A stretch of 7,719 nt of DNA from an uncultured Eubacteriales bacterium (GCA_900313405.1 OMQY01000072.1:1-7719), one strand, 5' to 3'; positions 1 through 6,158 are shown, counted from the first letter of the stretch. Notes: generated by a model not told the origin, from the letters alone. Numbers and translations: made by a program.

Positions 1-159
1 TATGTGTGATTCTTTATGTTCTTTCAGGTATTTATAAACAGCTTCTTCGTGATGCTCGGGATACTTTTTGAGACACAGCTCGCCGTTTATCTCATCCATC
101 ATGAGATATTGATCGATGTCCTCGTATGAATGAAGTATCTTGTAGTGATCAAAGTCCAT
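1..159 (-). CDS. Partial protein, probable Ser/Thr protein kinase N-terminus (runs off left edge)
   Basis: Only the first 53 codons are present, starting at the ATG at 157-159; the frame has a TAA four codons upstream of that ATG, so it is the earliest possible start. The peptide begins MDFDHYKILHSYEDIDQYLM and continues with a segment reading GELCLKKYPEHHEEAVYKYL. This looks like the N-lobe of a bacterial kinase: a short beta strand carrying the candidate ATP-binding Lys (LCLKKY), followed by a charged helix with Glu residues (EEAVYKYLKEH) that would be helix alphaC. The glycine-rich loop is not obvious and the catalytic loop lies outside the window, so the kinase call rests on pattern resemblance only. 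The Shine-Dalgarno is weak (GGA about 8 nt upstream). The gene is divergent from the HTH-like regulator at 439, an arrangement I recall for small kinase/HTH pairs in Clostridia. It could instead be an uncharacterised protein. Confidence 0.5.
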   Translation of the reverse strand, partial: MDFDHYKILHSYEDIDQYLMMDEINGELCLKKYPEHHEEAVYKYLKEHKESHI

Positions 160-224
160 CTTACTAATCCGTTATTACAGAATGATCTGCTCAAGGCACA
201 GGGATCTTTATAGTATGATAGCAT

Positions 225-240
225 ATTCAGGAGGCTGAAT
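225..240. promoter_or_regulatory. 16-bp palindrome, candidate operator
   Basis: A perfect inverted repeat ATTCAG-GAGG-CTGAAT lies in the divergent intergenic region, 66 bp upstream of the kinase-like start. A weak minus-strand promoter-like pair (TTCAGC and TACTAT about 18 bp apart) overlaps it. A second inverted repeat shares one arm: GGCTGA at 233-238 and TCAGCC at 250-255. The position suits an operator for the divergent pair, but short palindromes occur by chance, so function is inferred. Confidence 0.25.
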
Positions 241-325
241 GATGGTTCCTCAGCCCCGCTACTTGACGCTGTCAGACCTTGCTGCGTATAGAGCAATATA
301 ATTTTATAAGTTAAAGTTGCGCATT

Positions 326-354
326 TTGTATGCACCCTGCTAAATCCTTATAAA
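326..354 (+). promoter_or_regulatory. Candidate sigma-A-type promoter for the HTH-like gene
   Basis: A -35-like TTGTAT (326-331) and a -10-like TATAAA (349-354, five of six consensus bases) are separated by exactly 17 bp. The predicted transcription start is near 361, giving a leader of about 78 nt. The leader contains a small inverted repeat (TTTCGA at 362-367, TCGAAA at 380-385). The -35 match is poor (three of six), so this is a candidate only; no better pair was seen between 250 and 425. Confidence 0.35.
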
Positions 355-424
355 TAAGCACTTTCGAGATTTTTAATGATCGAAAAAGACCTCCACTTTT
401 GATATTTAATGGTATTATGTAGAC

Positions 425-430
425 GGAGGA
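425..430 (+). promoter_or_regulatory. Shine-Dalgarno of the HTH-like gene
   Basis: GGAGGA sits 8 nt before the ATG at 439-441. It decides the start: an in-frame ATG at 409 lies upstream of this site with no Shine-Dalgarno, and would add ten residues (rich in Arg/Thr) with no family character. Confidence 0.85.
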
Positions 431-438
431 CAACAACT

Positions 439-873
439 ATGGAACAGAGATCAACAGGTGACCTTCTCGATGCGCTCAACAGTATCGGATCGACGAAGGG
501 ATTGAAGGCTTATCTAGAAGAACTCAAGGCTGCCGGCTATGAGACAACTCTTTCCGGTTACTATGAATATATGCTGAAGCAGAAGGACATCCTCAAAAAG
601 GACGCCATCTCCAGAAGCTTCGTTGACCGAATATACGCATATCAGATCATTGCAGGAACGCGTAAGCCCGGCCGCGATAAGTTGATCGCACTGTGTATCG
701 GCGGCGGATTCACCTACGAAGAGACAAAAAGAGCTCTTGAGATCGCCGAACTCGGGACCCTCTATTCCAAGGACTCCCGCGACAGCGTCATCATCTATGC
801 GTTGAACAAGAAGCTGTCCGTCACGAGTACAAACGCACTTCTCGAGGAGTACGGCGAGAAGCCGCTGGATTAA
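439..873 (+). CDS. HTH-like (XRE-type) small regulator, 144 aa
   Basis: This is a 144-aa soluble protein with no signal peptide or membrane segment. Residues 1-40 are a helical lead (GDLLDALNSIG, LKAYLEELK). Residues 41-105 look like a degenerate XRE-type helix-turn-helix: YYEYMLKQKDILKKDAI, then FVDRIYAYQIIAGTRKPGRD as the turn and recognition helix, then KLIALCIGGGFTYEETKRAL. The C-terminus has the pattern LYSKDSRDSVIIYALNKKLS followed by a final acidic helix ending EEYGEKPLD. I recall this layout, including an AYQI-x-G-x-RKPxRDKLIAL core and LY-x(3)-RD-x-IIYAL, from small Clostridia regulators encoded near protein kinases; that is memory of the family, not a search. It reads away from the kinase-like gene at 1-159, consistent with such a pair. 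DNA binding and target are inferred. The stop codon is 4 bp from the convergent hslO stop. Confidence 0.78.
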   Translation: MEQRSTGDLLDALNSIGSTKGLKAYLEELKAAGYETTLSGYYEYMLKQKDILKKDAISRSFVDRIYAYQIIAGTRKPGRDKLIALCIGGGFTYEETKRALEIAELGTLYSKDSRDSVIIYALNKKLSVTSTNALLEEYGEKPLD

Positions 874-877
874 TCTA

Positions 878-1792
878 TTACTTCAGCATCTCCCTGATCT
901 CGTCCGTCTCGAAAACATACTTCGCGCCACAGAAGTGACACTCAGTCTGCACCGGTTCACCTGATGCGATAAGCTCCTCCAGGTCGGCTTTGCCCAATGC
1001 CGCGAGCCCGGCGGACATCTTTTCGCGCGAACAATTACACTTAAAAGCTGCGGGGCGTCCGGATAAGTAGACCAGATCGCGGTTGCCGATAAAGAGATCA
1101 AGGATCTTCGCAGGCGAGAAGCCCTCTTCCAGCAGGAAAGTGATCTCCGGGAAACCGCCGTTCACACGCTCCTCGATATATGTGATATCTTCTTCGGATG
1201 CACCCGGCATCAGCTGGATCATCATGCCGCCGGCGTGCTTGACCTCTCCGCCTTCCATAAGAACACCAAGTGCAACGACAGAAGGCGTCTGCTCGGACGC
1301 TGCCAGATAATATGTGAAGTCTTCGGCTATCTCGCCGCTTACCAACTCGACTGAACCGACATAGGGCTCGCGCAGACCGATGTCTCTTATTACCGTGAGG
1401 GTTCCTTTACCTACAGCCTCAGCCACATTTATCTTGCCGGGCCTTAGATATGACGTCGGAACATCCGGATTATTGGCATAAGCCTTAGCGTGGCACGAAG
1501 AATCACAGACACAGGTCATACCTCCGAGAGGGCCGTCACATCTTAAGATGGTCGTTTGGCTGTCATCGGGGTTCTTCATGTTGTCGGCCAGCAGAAGCGA
1601 TCCGGTGATAAAACGTCCGAGTGCAGCAGTCGCTGCCGAAGACGTTCCGTGAATTCTTGCCGCTTCGCGAACGGCCCCGGTAGTCCTTATCGCGAGCGCC
1701 TTAACATGTCCGTCCAGAGCCGTGGCGCGGACGATATGGTCGAGTGTGTCATCTTCGGGCATCCCGGGTGCGTAATACGGATTATCGTTCAT
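878..1792 (-). CDS. hslO: Hsp33 family redox-regulated molecular chaperone HslO
   Basis: Hsp33 is a cytosolic holdase that protects unfolding proteins during oxidative stress; oxidation of its zinc-bound cysteines unfolds the C-terminal switch and exposes the client-binding surface. The protein is 304 aa, a normal family length. The zinc motif is intact: C252-x-C254 (FKCNCSREKM), a 30-residue gap, and C285-x-x-C288 (TECHFCGAKY). The N-terminal domain has the typical GPLGGM turn (88-92) and GKGTLTVIRD (128-137), and the middle has GGMMIQLMPGA (188-198). Unusually, there are four more cysteines in the N-terminal domain: C85, C94, C96 and C100. The ATG at 1790-1792 shares its A with the TGA stop of the upstream methyltransferase (TGATG), and GGCGG lies 7 nt upstream, so translation is probably coupled. 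It is the last gene of the operon, and no terminator hairpin with a T-run follows it. Confidence 0.95.
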   Translation of the reverse strand: MNDNPYYAPGMPEDDTLDHIVRATALDGHVKALAIRTTGAVREAARIHGTSSAATAALGRFITGSLLLADNMKNPDDSQTTILRCDGPLGGMTCVCDSSCHAKAYANNPDVPTSYLRPGKINVAEAVGKGTLTVIRDIGLREPYVGSVELVSGEIAEDFTYYLAASEQTPSVVALGVLMEGGEVKHAGGMMIQLMPGASEEDITYIEERVNGGFPEITFLLEEGFSPAKILDLFIGNRDLVYLSGRPAAFKCNCSREKMSAGLAALGKADLEELIASGEPVQTECHFCGAKYVFETDEIREMLK

Positions 1793-2565
1793 CAGCTTAC
1801 CGCCTTTTTAATTACTATAAAATATCTCTCGTCTTTATCTGTCGGTGCATCATCGGACAGTTCACCGAGCACTGCCTCAAGTGTCAGGCCATGGCGCTCT
1901 GCCAGTTCCTTTATCACCTCGGGAGAATGGTATCTCTCGCGCGCCTCGGTATCATATCTTCGGTAGTTTTCCCCGTCCTCTGTCTCGAAAACAGTGATCT
2001 CGGAAGTACTCACCTCGCCGTCCCAGCTGTTCTGCCACAGGAGTGTCAGGTCCTCATAATCCTCATAGAAGACATTGTCCCCCAGAGTATCGCGATAGTG
2101 ATCAAGCGTTCCGATATCCGCGATAAATACGGCCCCGGGATTCATGTAGGATGCGACAGACGCGAAGAGCCGATCGAGCTGCCCCGGCTCATAGAGATGA
2201 TTCAAGGTATCGGTAAGCGCCGTAAAAACATCTGCCTTTCCGTAAAGTTCCAGTTCAGTGATGTCGCCGTTCACCCAGAGGACATCGACACCTGCTTCAT
2301 CGGAGCAGTCGCGGGCTGCCGACAGCATATTGACCGACAGATCGATGCCGATCGCGTCATACCCCTTTCTCGCGAGTTCAACGGTCGTTTTTCCTGTTCC
2401 GCAGCCCAAGTCACAGAGCAGGAGCCTTCCGCCTTCGCCACAGCCGGAAGCTTCACAATAGCGTTTTACGAGTTTGTCGATAAAAGACGCCCACTTAACA
2501 TTATCGATCCCTTCCTGCAGGATATCGTAATGATCTGCCAGTATGTCATAGAGATCGTCAGCCAT
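1792..2565 (-). CDS. Class I SAM-dependent methyltransferase, substrate unknown
   Basis: This is a 257-aa soluble Rossmann-fold methyltransferase. It opens with the family-typical MADDLYDILADHYDIL, then has motif I, LLLCDLGCGTGKTT (48-61), which binds S-adenosylmethionine, the acidic end of strand 2 in YDAIGIDLS (69-77), NGDIT (99-103), and the motif IV region FTALTDTLNHL (114-124). The C-terminal half is a beta-rich extension (TSEITVFE region) as in YqeM-like methyltransferases, which act on small molecules or are uncharacterised; the substrate cannot be read from the sequence. The ATG at 2563-2565 lies 1 nt after the stop of the M23 peptidase. A longer in-frame start at 2625 exists but would overlap the peptidase by 59 bp and add 20 residues without family character. 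No good Shine-Dalgarno precedes 2565, so it probably relies on coupling. The stop overlaps the hslO start by one base. Confidence 0.85.
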   Translation of the reverse strand: MADDLYDILADHYDILQEGIDNVKWASFIDKLVKRYCEASGCGEGGRLLLCDLGCGTGKTTVELARKGYDAIGIDLSVNMLSAARDCSDEAGVDVLWVNGDITELELYGKADVFTALTDTLNHLYEPGQLDRLFASVASYMNPGAVFIADIGTLDHYRDTLGDNVFYEDYEDLTLLWQNSWDGEVSTSEITVFETEDGENYRRYDTEARERYHSPEVIKELAERHGLTLEAVLGELSDDAPTDKDERYFIVIKKAVS

Positions 2566-2566
2566 A

Positions 2567-4048
2567 TTACAGATACAGTCTGGGATTGACACGGGTTCCC
2601 CAGATGCCTCCCTCATGGACCTCAAAGTGCAGATGAGGGCCCGTCGATCCGCCGGTGCTGCCTACTTCGGCGATCTGCTGTCCCGCCGATACATACTGTC
2701 CGACTTCGACATCGATATGACGGACATGCGCATAAAGTGTATAGATACCATTACCGTGGTCGAGTATCAGATAGTTGCCGTAGCCTGATGTGTAGGACAT
2801 ATTTGTATCCGGGAAAGGATACTCGACATATGCTACCGTTCCGGATGCTGCAGCTATTACCGAATTGCCGTAACCGGATGCTATGTCCATACCGGTATGG
2901 CCTCGCCAGTCACCGTAGAGCGGGTGATAACGGTAACCGAATTCATCAGATACATAATCCCACACATAAAGCGGCCACATGAGCATTCCGTTGCCCTGAA
3001 CGCTCGAAGGATCCGGTGTTGTCTCCGGCACAGGGGTAGGTGTAGCGGTAGGCTCCGCCTCCTCTGTAGGATCAGTTGACTCGGAAGGCTCTGTTGATTC
3101 CGTAGGGTCTGTGCTCTCTGTCGGATCAGAACTCTCCGTAGCATCAGTCTCGGAAGGCTCGGTCGGCGTTGTCGCCTGAGCCTCTTCCTCTGCTCTGCGC
3201 GCCGCCTCCTCGGCAGCCTGACGTGCGGCATTCTGAGCGTCTATCTCACCTTGGATCCTCGCGATCTCACTGTCAAGCGAGCTCGCGAGCATGGCAGCCG
3301 TGTTCTGCGTTGATCTCCAGTTCTCGAGAGAAGCATTGATATCGGCAAGCTGTGCCTCGGTAAGAGCGATACCCTGTTCGAGTGCTTCCAGTTCTTCGAG
3401 CTTCTCCTGAGCAACACGCTCCAGTTCGTCTGCCTCAGCCAAAGCCGTGTCGGCCTGAAGCTTGGCATTATCGAGCGCGATCTGCATCTGATCGACTGCC
3501 TGATCATCTGCCTCTGCTACGAGAGTGATCAGTTCGAGGTTCGTAAAGAAGCCTGCGATGGAATCCGAGTCGAGAAGGATCTCGAGGGTCGATCTGTTCT
3601 GATATTCAAACATTACGGAAAGCCTCTGAGCAAAGGTCTCCTGAGCGGCCGCCAGCTCATCCTGTGCCTGAACATAACGGTTAAGCGCGTCTGCCTTGGC
3701 AACAAGAGCCGCGGCATACTGAGCCGCGATCATGTCATACTGTTCACGCTGTTCGGCATCGAGTTTATTAAGCTCAGCCAGTTCGCCGGACAGTTCGGAT
3801 GACTGGGAAGTCAGGGAGTTGACCATGGAAGCGGCTTCATTGGCTCTCGCCATGGCCTCGTCGCGCTCGCGGCGCCTCTCCTCGAGTTCTTCTTCGCTCG
3901 TATATCTGATCTCGATCATGCGGGCATAATCGTCTGCCGCTGCGATCTTGTAAGGTTTGACAAGAGTAGCAGTCAGAATGCCGCCCGTGATGAGAGCAGC
4001 TGTCGCGATACATATCGTCTTCTTTAACCGTGTCGACAGTCTGATCAT
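2567..4048 (-). CDS. Secreted coiled-coil M23 peptidoglycan endopeptidase, probable FtsEX effector
   Basis: This 493-aa exported murein hydrolase has a PcsB/CwlO/EnvC-like layout. Residues 1-38 are a signal sequence (basic start, hydrophobic TICIATAALITGGILTATLV, possible cleavage after AAA38). Residues about 50-290 form a long coiled coil containing RLSVMFEYQNRSTLEILLDS (142-161), the conserved hinge region of PcsB/CwlO-type proteins. Residues 291-350 are a Thr/Ser/Pro/Glu linker, and 355-493 are an M23 (LytM) domain. All zinc and catalytic residues are present: H384 and D388 (GHTGMDIA), H441 (LYAHV) and H472-x-H474 (GPHLHFEV), so it should cleave peptide cross-links. The ATG at 4046-4048 overlaps the ftsX stop (ATGA); a start 28 codons further upstream exists but would overlap ftsX and precede the signal sequence with a Cys/Arg/His-rich stretch. 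The position directly after ftsEX suggests FtsX activates it through the coiled coil. It could also have an ordinary cell-separation role. Confidence 0.93.
   Translation of the reverse strand: MIRLSTRLKKTICIATAALITGGILTATLVKPYKIAAADDYARMIEIRYTSEEELEERRRERDEAMARANEAASMVNSLTSQSSELSGELAELNKLDAEQREQYDMIAAQYAAALVAKADALNRYVQAQDELAAAQETFAQRLSVMFEYQNRSTLEILLDSDSIAGFFTNLELITLVAEADDQAVDQMQIALDNAKLQADTALAEADELERVAQEKLEELEALEQGIALTEAQLADINASLENWRSTQNTAAMLASSLDSEIARIQGEIDAQNAARQAAEEAARRAEEEAQATTPTEPSETDATESSDPTESTDPTESTEPSESTDPTEEAEPTATPTPVPETTPDPSSVQGNGMLMWPLYVWDYVSDEFGYRYHPLYGDWRGHTGMDIASGYGNSVIAAASGTVAYVEYPFPDTNMSYTSGYGNYLILDHGNGIYTLYAHVRHIDVEVGQYVSAGQQIAEVGSTGGSTGPHLHFEVHEGGIWGTRVNPRLYL
2999..3178 (-). 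repeat. Thr/Ser/Pro/Glu low-complexity linker in the M23 protein
   Basis: Residues 291-350 of the hydrolase are almost entirely T, S, P, E, D and A. The clearest repeating part (about 3059-3124) iterates a four-residue unit of the type DPTE-ST / EPSE-ST. It separates coiled coil and catalytic domain and is probably a flexible, wall-spanning tether; length variation between strains would be expected. Confidence 0.8.
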
Positions 4049-4941
4049 ACCTTTACATAATTCCTTACCGAGATGCCGCTTCCGATGCCTCCGATCAGGA
4101 CACCTATCAGGACATTGATGATCAATACCCACCAGAGGATGTTACCTGCCGGGAGAAGGGCGTAAAAACTTTCGAGATTGACATTATGCATGGCACTGTA
4201 GAAGATCTGCCTGTATACCAGGACCGAGATCGCCCAGGCGCATACCGCACTTATAAGACCGACGATGCCGCCTTCGATTATGTACGGCATTCGTATGTAG
4301 TTGTTGGTGGCGCCGACGAACTTCATGATCTCGATCTCACTCGAACGGGCGTAGACAGAGATCCTTACCATGTTGGAGATAATGAAGAGTGCGATCAGGA
4401 ACAATACGGCAAAAGCGGCCACGGTCGCGACGTTTACGACCTTGCGCGCATCTGTCAGGAAGTTCATGACATTGCTCTCCTTGTCGACCTTGCTGACTCC
4501 GGGGTATGCCGCGATCTTCTTGACCATCAGATCGGCGTTCTCCGGCTTATCTATCTGGATATTGAATGTATAAGGCAGATAGTTGTTGTAATCGAAGTTA
4601 TCCAGGATCGAGCCCGACTCGCCGAGGTTATCCTTGAAGTAGTAGTAGTTGCCCTCAGGTGTCCTTGCCTCGCACTTGATAATGGCAGGATCGCTCGTGA
4701 GCATCTGCTCGGTCGCGGCAAGATCCGCTTCGGATACTCCGAGTTCCATATAGATCTCTATAGGTGGCTCTTTCTCGAGCTTTGTCATAATATGTCTGGC
4801 ATTAGCCGAGAATATGAAGAAAGCGCTCATTACTATGAGCATCAGAAGGATCGTTGTTATCGAGGCAACGGTAACGAGCGGATGTCTTACGATACCCTTG
4901 AATCCCTCTTTGATCGAATTGAAAAAAGTGCGGATACTCAT
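4045..4941 (-). CDS. ftsX: Cell-division permease-like protein FtsX
   Basis: FtsX is the membrane half of the FtsEX complex; it does not transport a solute but transmits ATP hydrolysis by FtsE to a peptidoglycan hydrolase outside. The protein is 298 aa, the normal length for Gram-positive FtsX. It has four predicted membrane segments: about 22-45, 170-192, 219-244 and 266-290. The large extracellular loop between the first two (46-169) is the part that contacts the coiled-coil partner. The family signature SEIEIMKFVGATNNYIRMPY (201-220) follows the second segment and runs into IIEGG. The start is fixed by GGAGGA (4948-4953) 6 nt upstream of the ATG. The A of this ATG is also the last base of a TAA that closes the frame continuing from ftsE, and the stop overlaps the M23 start as ATGA. 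The gene is therefore built for tight co-translation. Confidence 0.97.
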   Translation of the reverse strand: MSIRTFFNSIKEGFKGIVRHPLVTVASITTILLMLIVMSAFFIFSANARHIMTKLEKEPPIEIYMELGVSEADLAATEQMLTSDPAIIKCEARTPEGNYYYFKDNLGESGSILDNFDYNNYLPYTFNIQIDKPENADLMVKKIAAYPGVSKVDKESNVMNFLTDARKVVNVATVAAFAVLFLIALFIISNMVRISVYARSSEIEIMKFVGATNNYIRMPYIIEGGIVGLISAVCAWAISVLVYRQIFYSAMHNVNLESFYALLPAGNILWWVLIINVLIGVLIGGIGSGISVRNYVKV

Positions 4942-5192
4942 TAATCGTCCTCCGAGATATCAAGATCGATATCACTCTCATCTATATTTATGCTGTCGAC
5001 CCATTCTTCAACGGGCTTGATCTCTTCGGGCCCGTCGTCCGCCTTCGCTTCGGGCTCCTGCTCCGAAGGCTCTGCCTTCTCTTCCGTCCCGAAAAGGAGC
5101 TCTTCTACGGGCTGCTCCACGATCTCTCCCGAATCGAGTTCCTCAACGGGTAATTCCTCGATGATATCCTGCTCGGGCTCTTCATTTACATC
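4941..5192 (-). pseudogene. In-frame continuation of the ftsE acidic tail beyond an amber codon
   Basis: After the TAG at 5193-5195, the same minus-strand frame stays open for 83 codons and ends in TAA (4941-4943), whose last base begins the ftsX ATG. The translation starts DVNEEPEQDIIEELPVEELD and ends INIDESDIDLDISEDD. It is dominated by Glu, Asp and Pro, as is the tail before the amber. It holds three PVEE motifs (LPVEEL, QPVEEL, KPVEEW) and an FGTEE that echoes FGDDP and FGDEE upstream of the amber. No ATG or TTG occurs in this frame, and the only GTG (5118-5120) codes for an internal Val. It is therefore best read as the distal part of one 405-codon ftsE, separated by a nonsense codon, sequence error or read-through site, and not as an independent gene. 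Confidence 0.8.
4948..4953 (-). promoter_or_regulatory. Shine-Dalgarno of ftsX
   Basis: GGAGGA on the minus strand with a 6-nt spacer before the ftsX ATG (4939-4941). It is strong enough to allow ftsX translation independent of ribosomes arriving from ftsE, which matters because the upstream frame contains an amber codon 251 bp before ftsX. Confidence 0.85.
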
Positions 5193-6158
5193 CTAATCCG
5201 AAGTCTCCGTATTCGCAGGAACTTCAGGGATCTCAGCCGCTTCCGGTATGAGAGCGACCCCGGCAGGTGTATCGCCGATCATAAGCCCGGGATTCGCCTG
5301 AGTCACCGGAGCGGGAAGTTCCTCATCGCCGAATGCAGGAATGCTCGGGGCGGGCTCGAAGCCTTCATCGTCAAATGAATCGTTGTATTCGTTATCATGT
5401 TCAAAGGCCGGATCATCGCCGAAAGCAAATCCGACATCCTGTACGCTCGGCTTCTCAATGGGCTTATTATTCCCGCCTTCGCTCTTGTAACGGCTGTCCT
5501 TCTCATCTCTGGCGATCAGTCCCGCCTCTATCTCGATGACGCGCTTCTTCATCCTGTCGACGAGATTGCTGTCATGTGTACAAACTACGACCGTCGTTCC
5601 GCTGTTATTAATGTCCAGCAGAAGTGCCATGATATTCTCGCTCGTCTCCGGGTCAAGGTTACCGGTCGGCTCATCGGCCACGATCAGCTTAGGGTTATTG
5701 ACCATCGCACGGGCTATTGCAACTCTCTGCTGCTCACCGCCCGACAGTTCCTGCGGATAGGCCTCGGCCTTGTCCTTGAGTCCGACGATATTAAGAACGA
5801 GCTGGACCGTCTGATTGAGGCTCTTCCGGGGTATTCCCACGATCTCCCCGGCGAAAGCGATATTCTCGAACACCGTCTTCGTCTCGATAAGACGGAAGTC
5901 CTGATATATCATTCCGATCTGCCTTCGCAGTACCGGCACGAGTTTACGCGACATCGAAGATATGACGAAGTCGTCGATCGACACTTCGCCCTCACTCGGA
6001 CTCTCTTCACATGTGATGCATTTCATCAGGGTCGATTTACCGGAACCTGATTTACCTATGATAAAAACAAATTCTCCGTCTTCTATGGTAAAACTTATGC
6101 CACGGAGCGCATCCACGCCCGATCTGTAAGTTTTGTGCACGTCATCAAATCTAATCAC
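5193..6158 (-). CDS. ftsE: Cell-division ATP-binding protein FtsE with long acidic C-terminal tail
   Basis: FtsE is the cytosolic ABC ATPase that drives FtsX to switch on wall hydrolysis. The 321-aa product has a complete ATPase core: Walker A GKSGSGKST (35-43), Q-loop IYQDFRLIETKTVFENIAFA (84-103, with the QDFRL typical of FtsE), signature LSGGEQQRVAIARA (138-151), Walker B LIVADEPTGNLD (158-169, catalytic E163) and H-loop H195. Ordinary FtsE ends near residue 225-230. Here residues about 222-321 are an extra disordered tail rich in Asp, Glu, Pro and Ala, with FGDDP (246-250) and FGDEE (276-280). The tail ends at a TAG, but the frame continues for 83 similar codons. The start is GTG (6156-6158), because MIRFDDVHKTY matches the family N-terminus; AAGGA lies 11 nt upstream, rather far. 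The gap to the upstream regulator is 25 bp. Confidence 0.96.
   Translation of the reverse strand: MIRFDDVHKTYRSGVDALRGISFTIEDGEFVFIIGKSGSGKSTLMKCITCEESPSEGEVSIDDFVISSMSRKLVPVLRRQIGMIYQDFRLIETKTVFENIAFAGEIVGIPRKSLNQTVQLVLNIVGLKDKAEAYPQELSGGEQQRVAIARAMVNNPKLIVADEPTGNLDPETSENIMALLLDINNSGTTVVVCTHDSNLVDRMKKRVIEIEAGLIARDEKDSRYKSEGGNNKPIEKPSVQDVGFAFGDDPAFEHDNEYNDSFDDEGFEPAPSIPAFGDEELPAPVTQANPGLMIGDTPAGVALIPEAAEIPEVPANTETSD

Noticed and set aside
99..335. Minus-strand open frame of 78 codons across the divergent intergenic region
   Set aside because: It overlaps the kinase-like gene in another frame, lacks a Shine-Dalgarno, and its translation is low-complexity with no family character.
160..438. 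Possible tRNA or small RNA in the intergenic region
   Set aside because: No cloverleaf, T-loop consensus or terminator-like end could be found; only short inverted repeats are present.
840..870. Small GC hairpin (CGGC/GCCG) just past the hslO stop
   Set aside because: The stem has only 4 bp and no T-run follows, so it is not called as a terminator.
1744..2589. Plus-strand open frame of 281 codons opposite the methyltransferase
   Set aside because: It mirrors the methyltransferase gene; no ribosome site and no recognisable domain.
4049..4132. Upstream extension of the M23 gene by 28 codons
   Set aside because: It would overlap ftsX by 88 bp and place a Cys/Arg/His-rich stretch before the signal sequence; the ATGA start at 4048 gives a normal exported protein.
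4186..4944. Plus-strand open frame of 252 codons opposite ftsX
   Set aside because: It is fully antisense to ftsX, which has unmistakable family motifs; the predicted protein has no family character.
4941..5120. A separate small acidic gene starting at the GTG at 5118-5120
   Set aside because: A GGGAGAG lies upstream, but it is made of coding triplets of the same acidic tail; the frame continues unchanged above it to the amber, so an independent start is the weaker reading.
5397..6050. Plus-strand open frame of 217 codons opposite ftsE
   Set aside because: It is antisense to the ABC ATPase core and shows no protein-family pattern.
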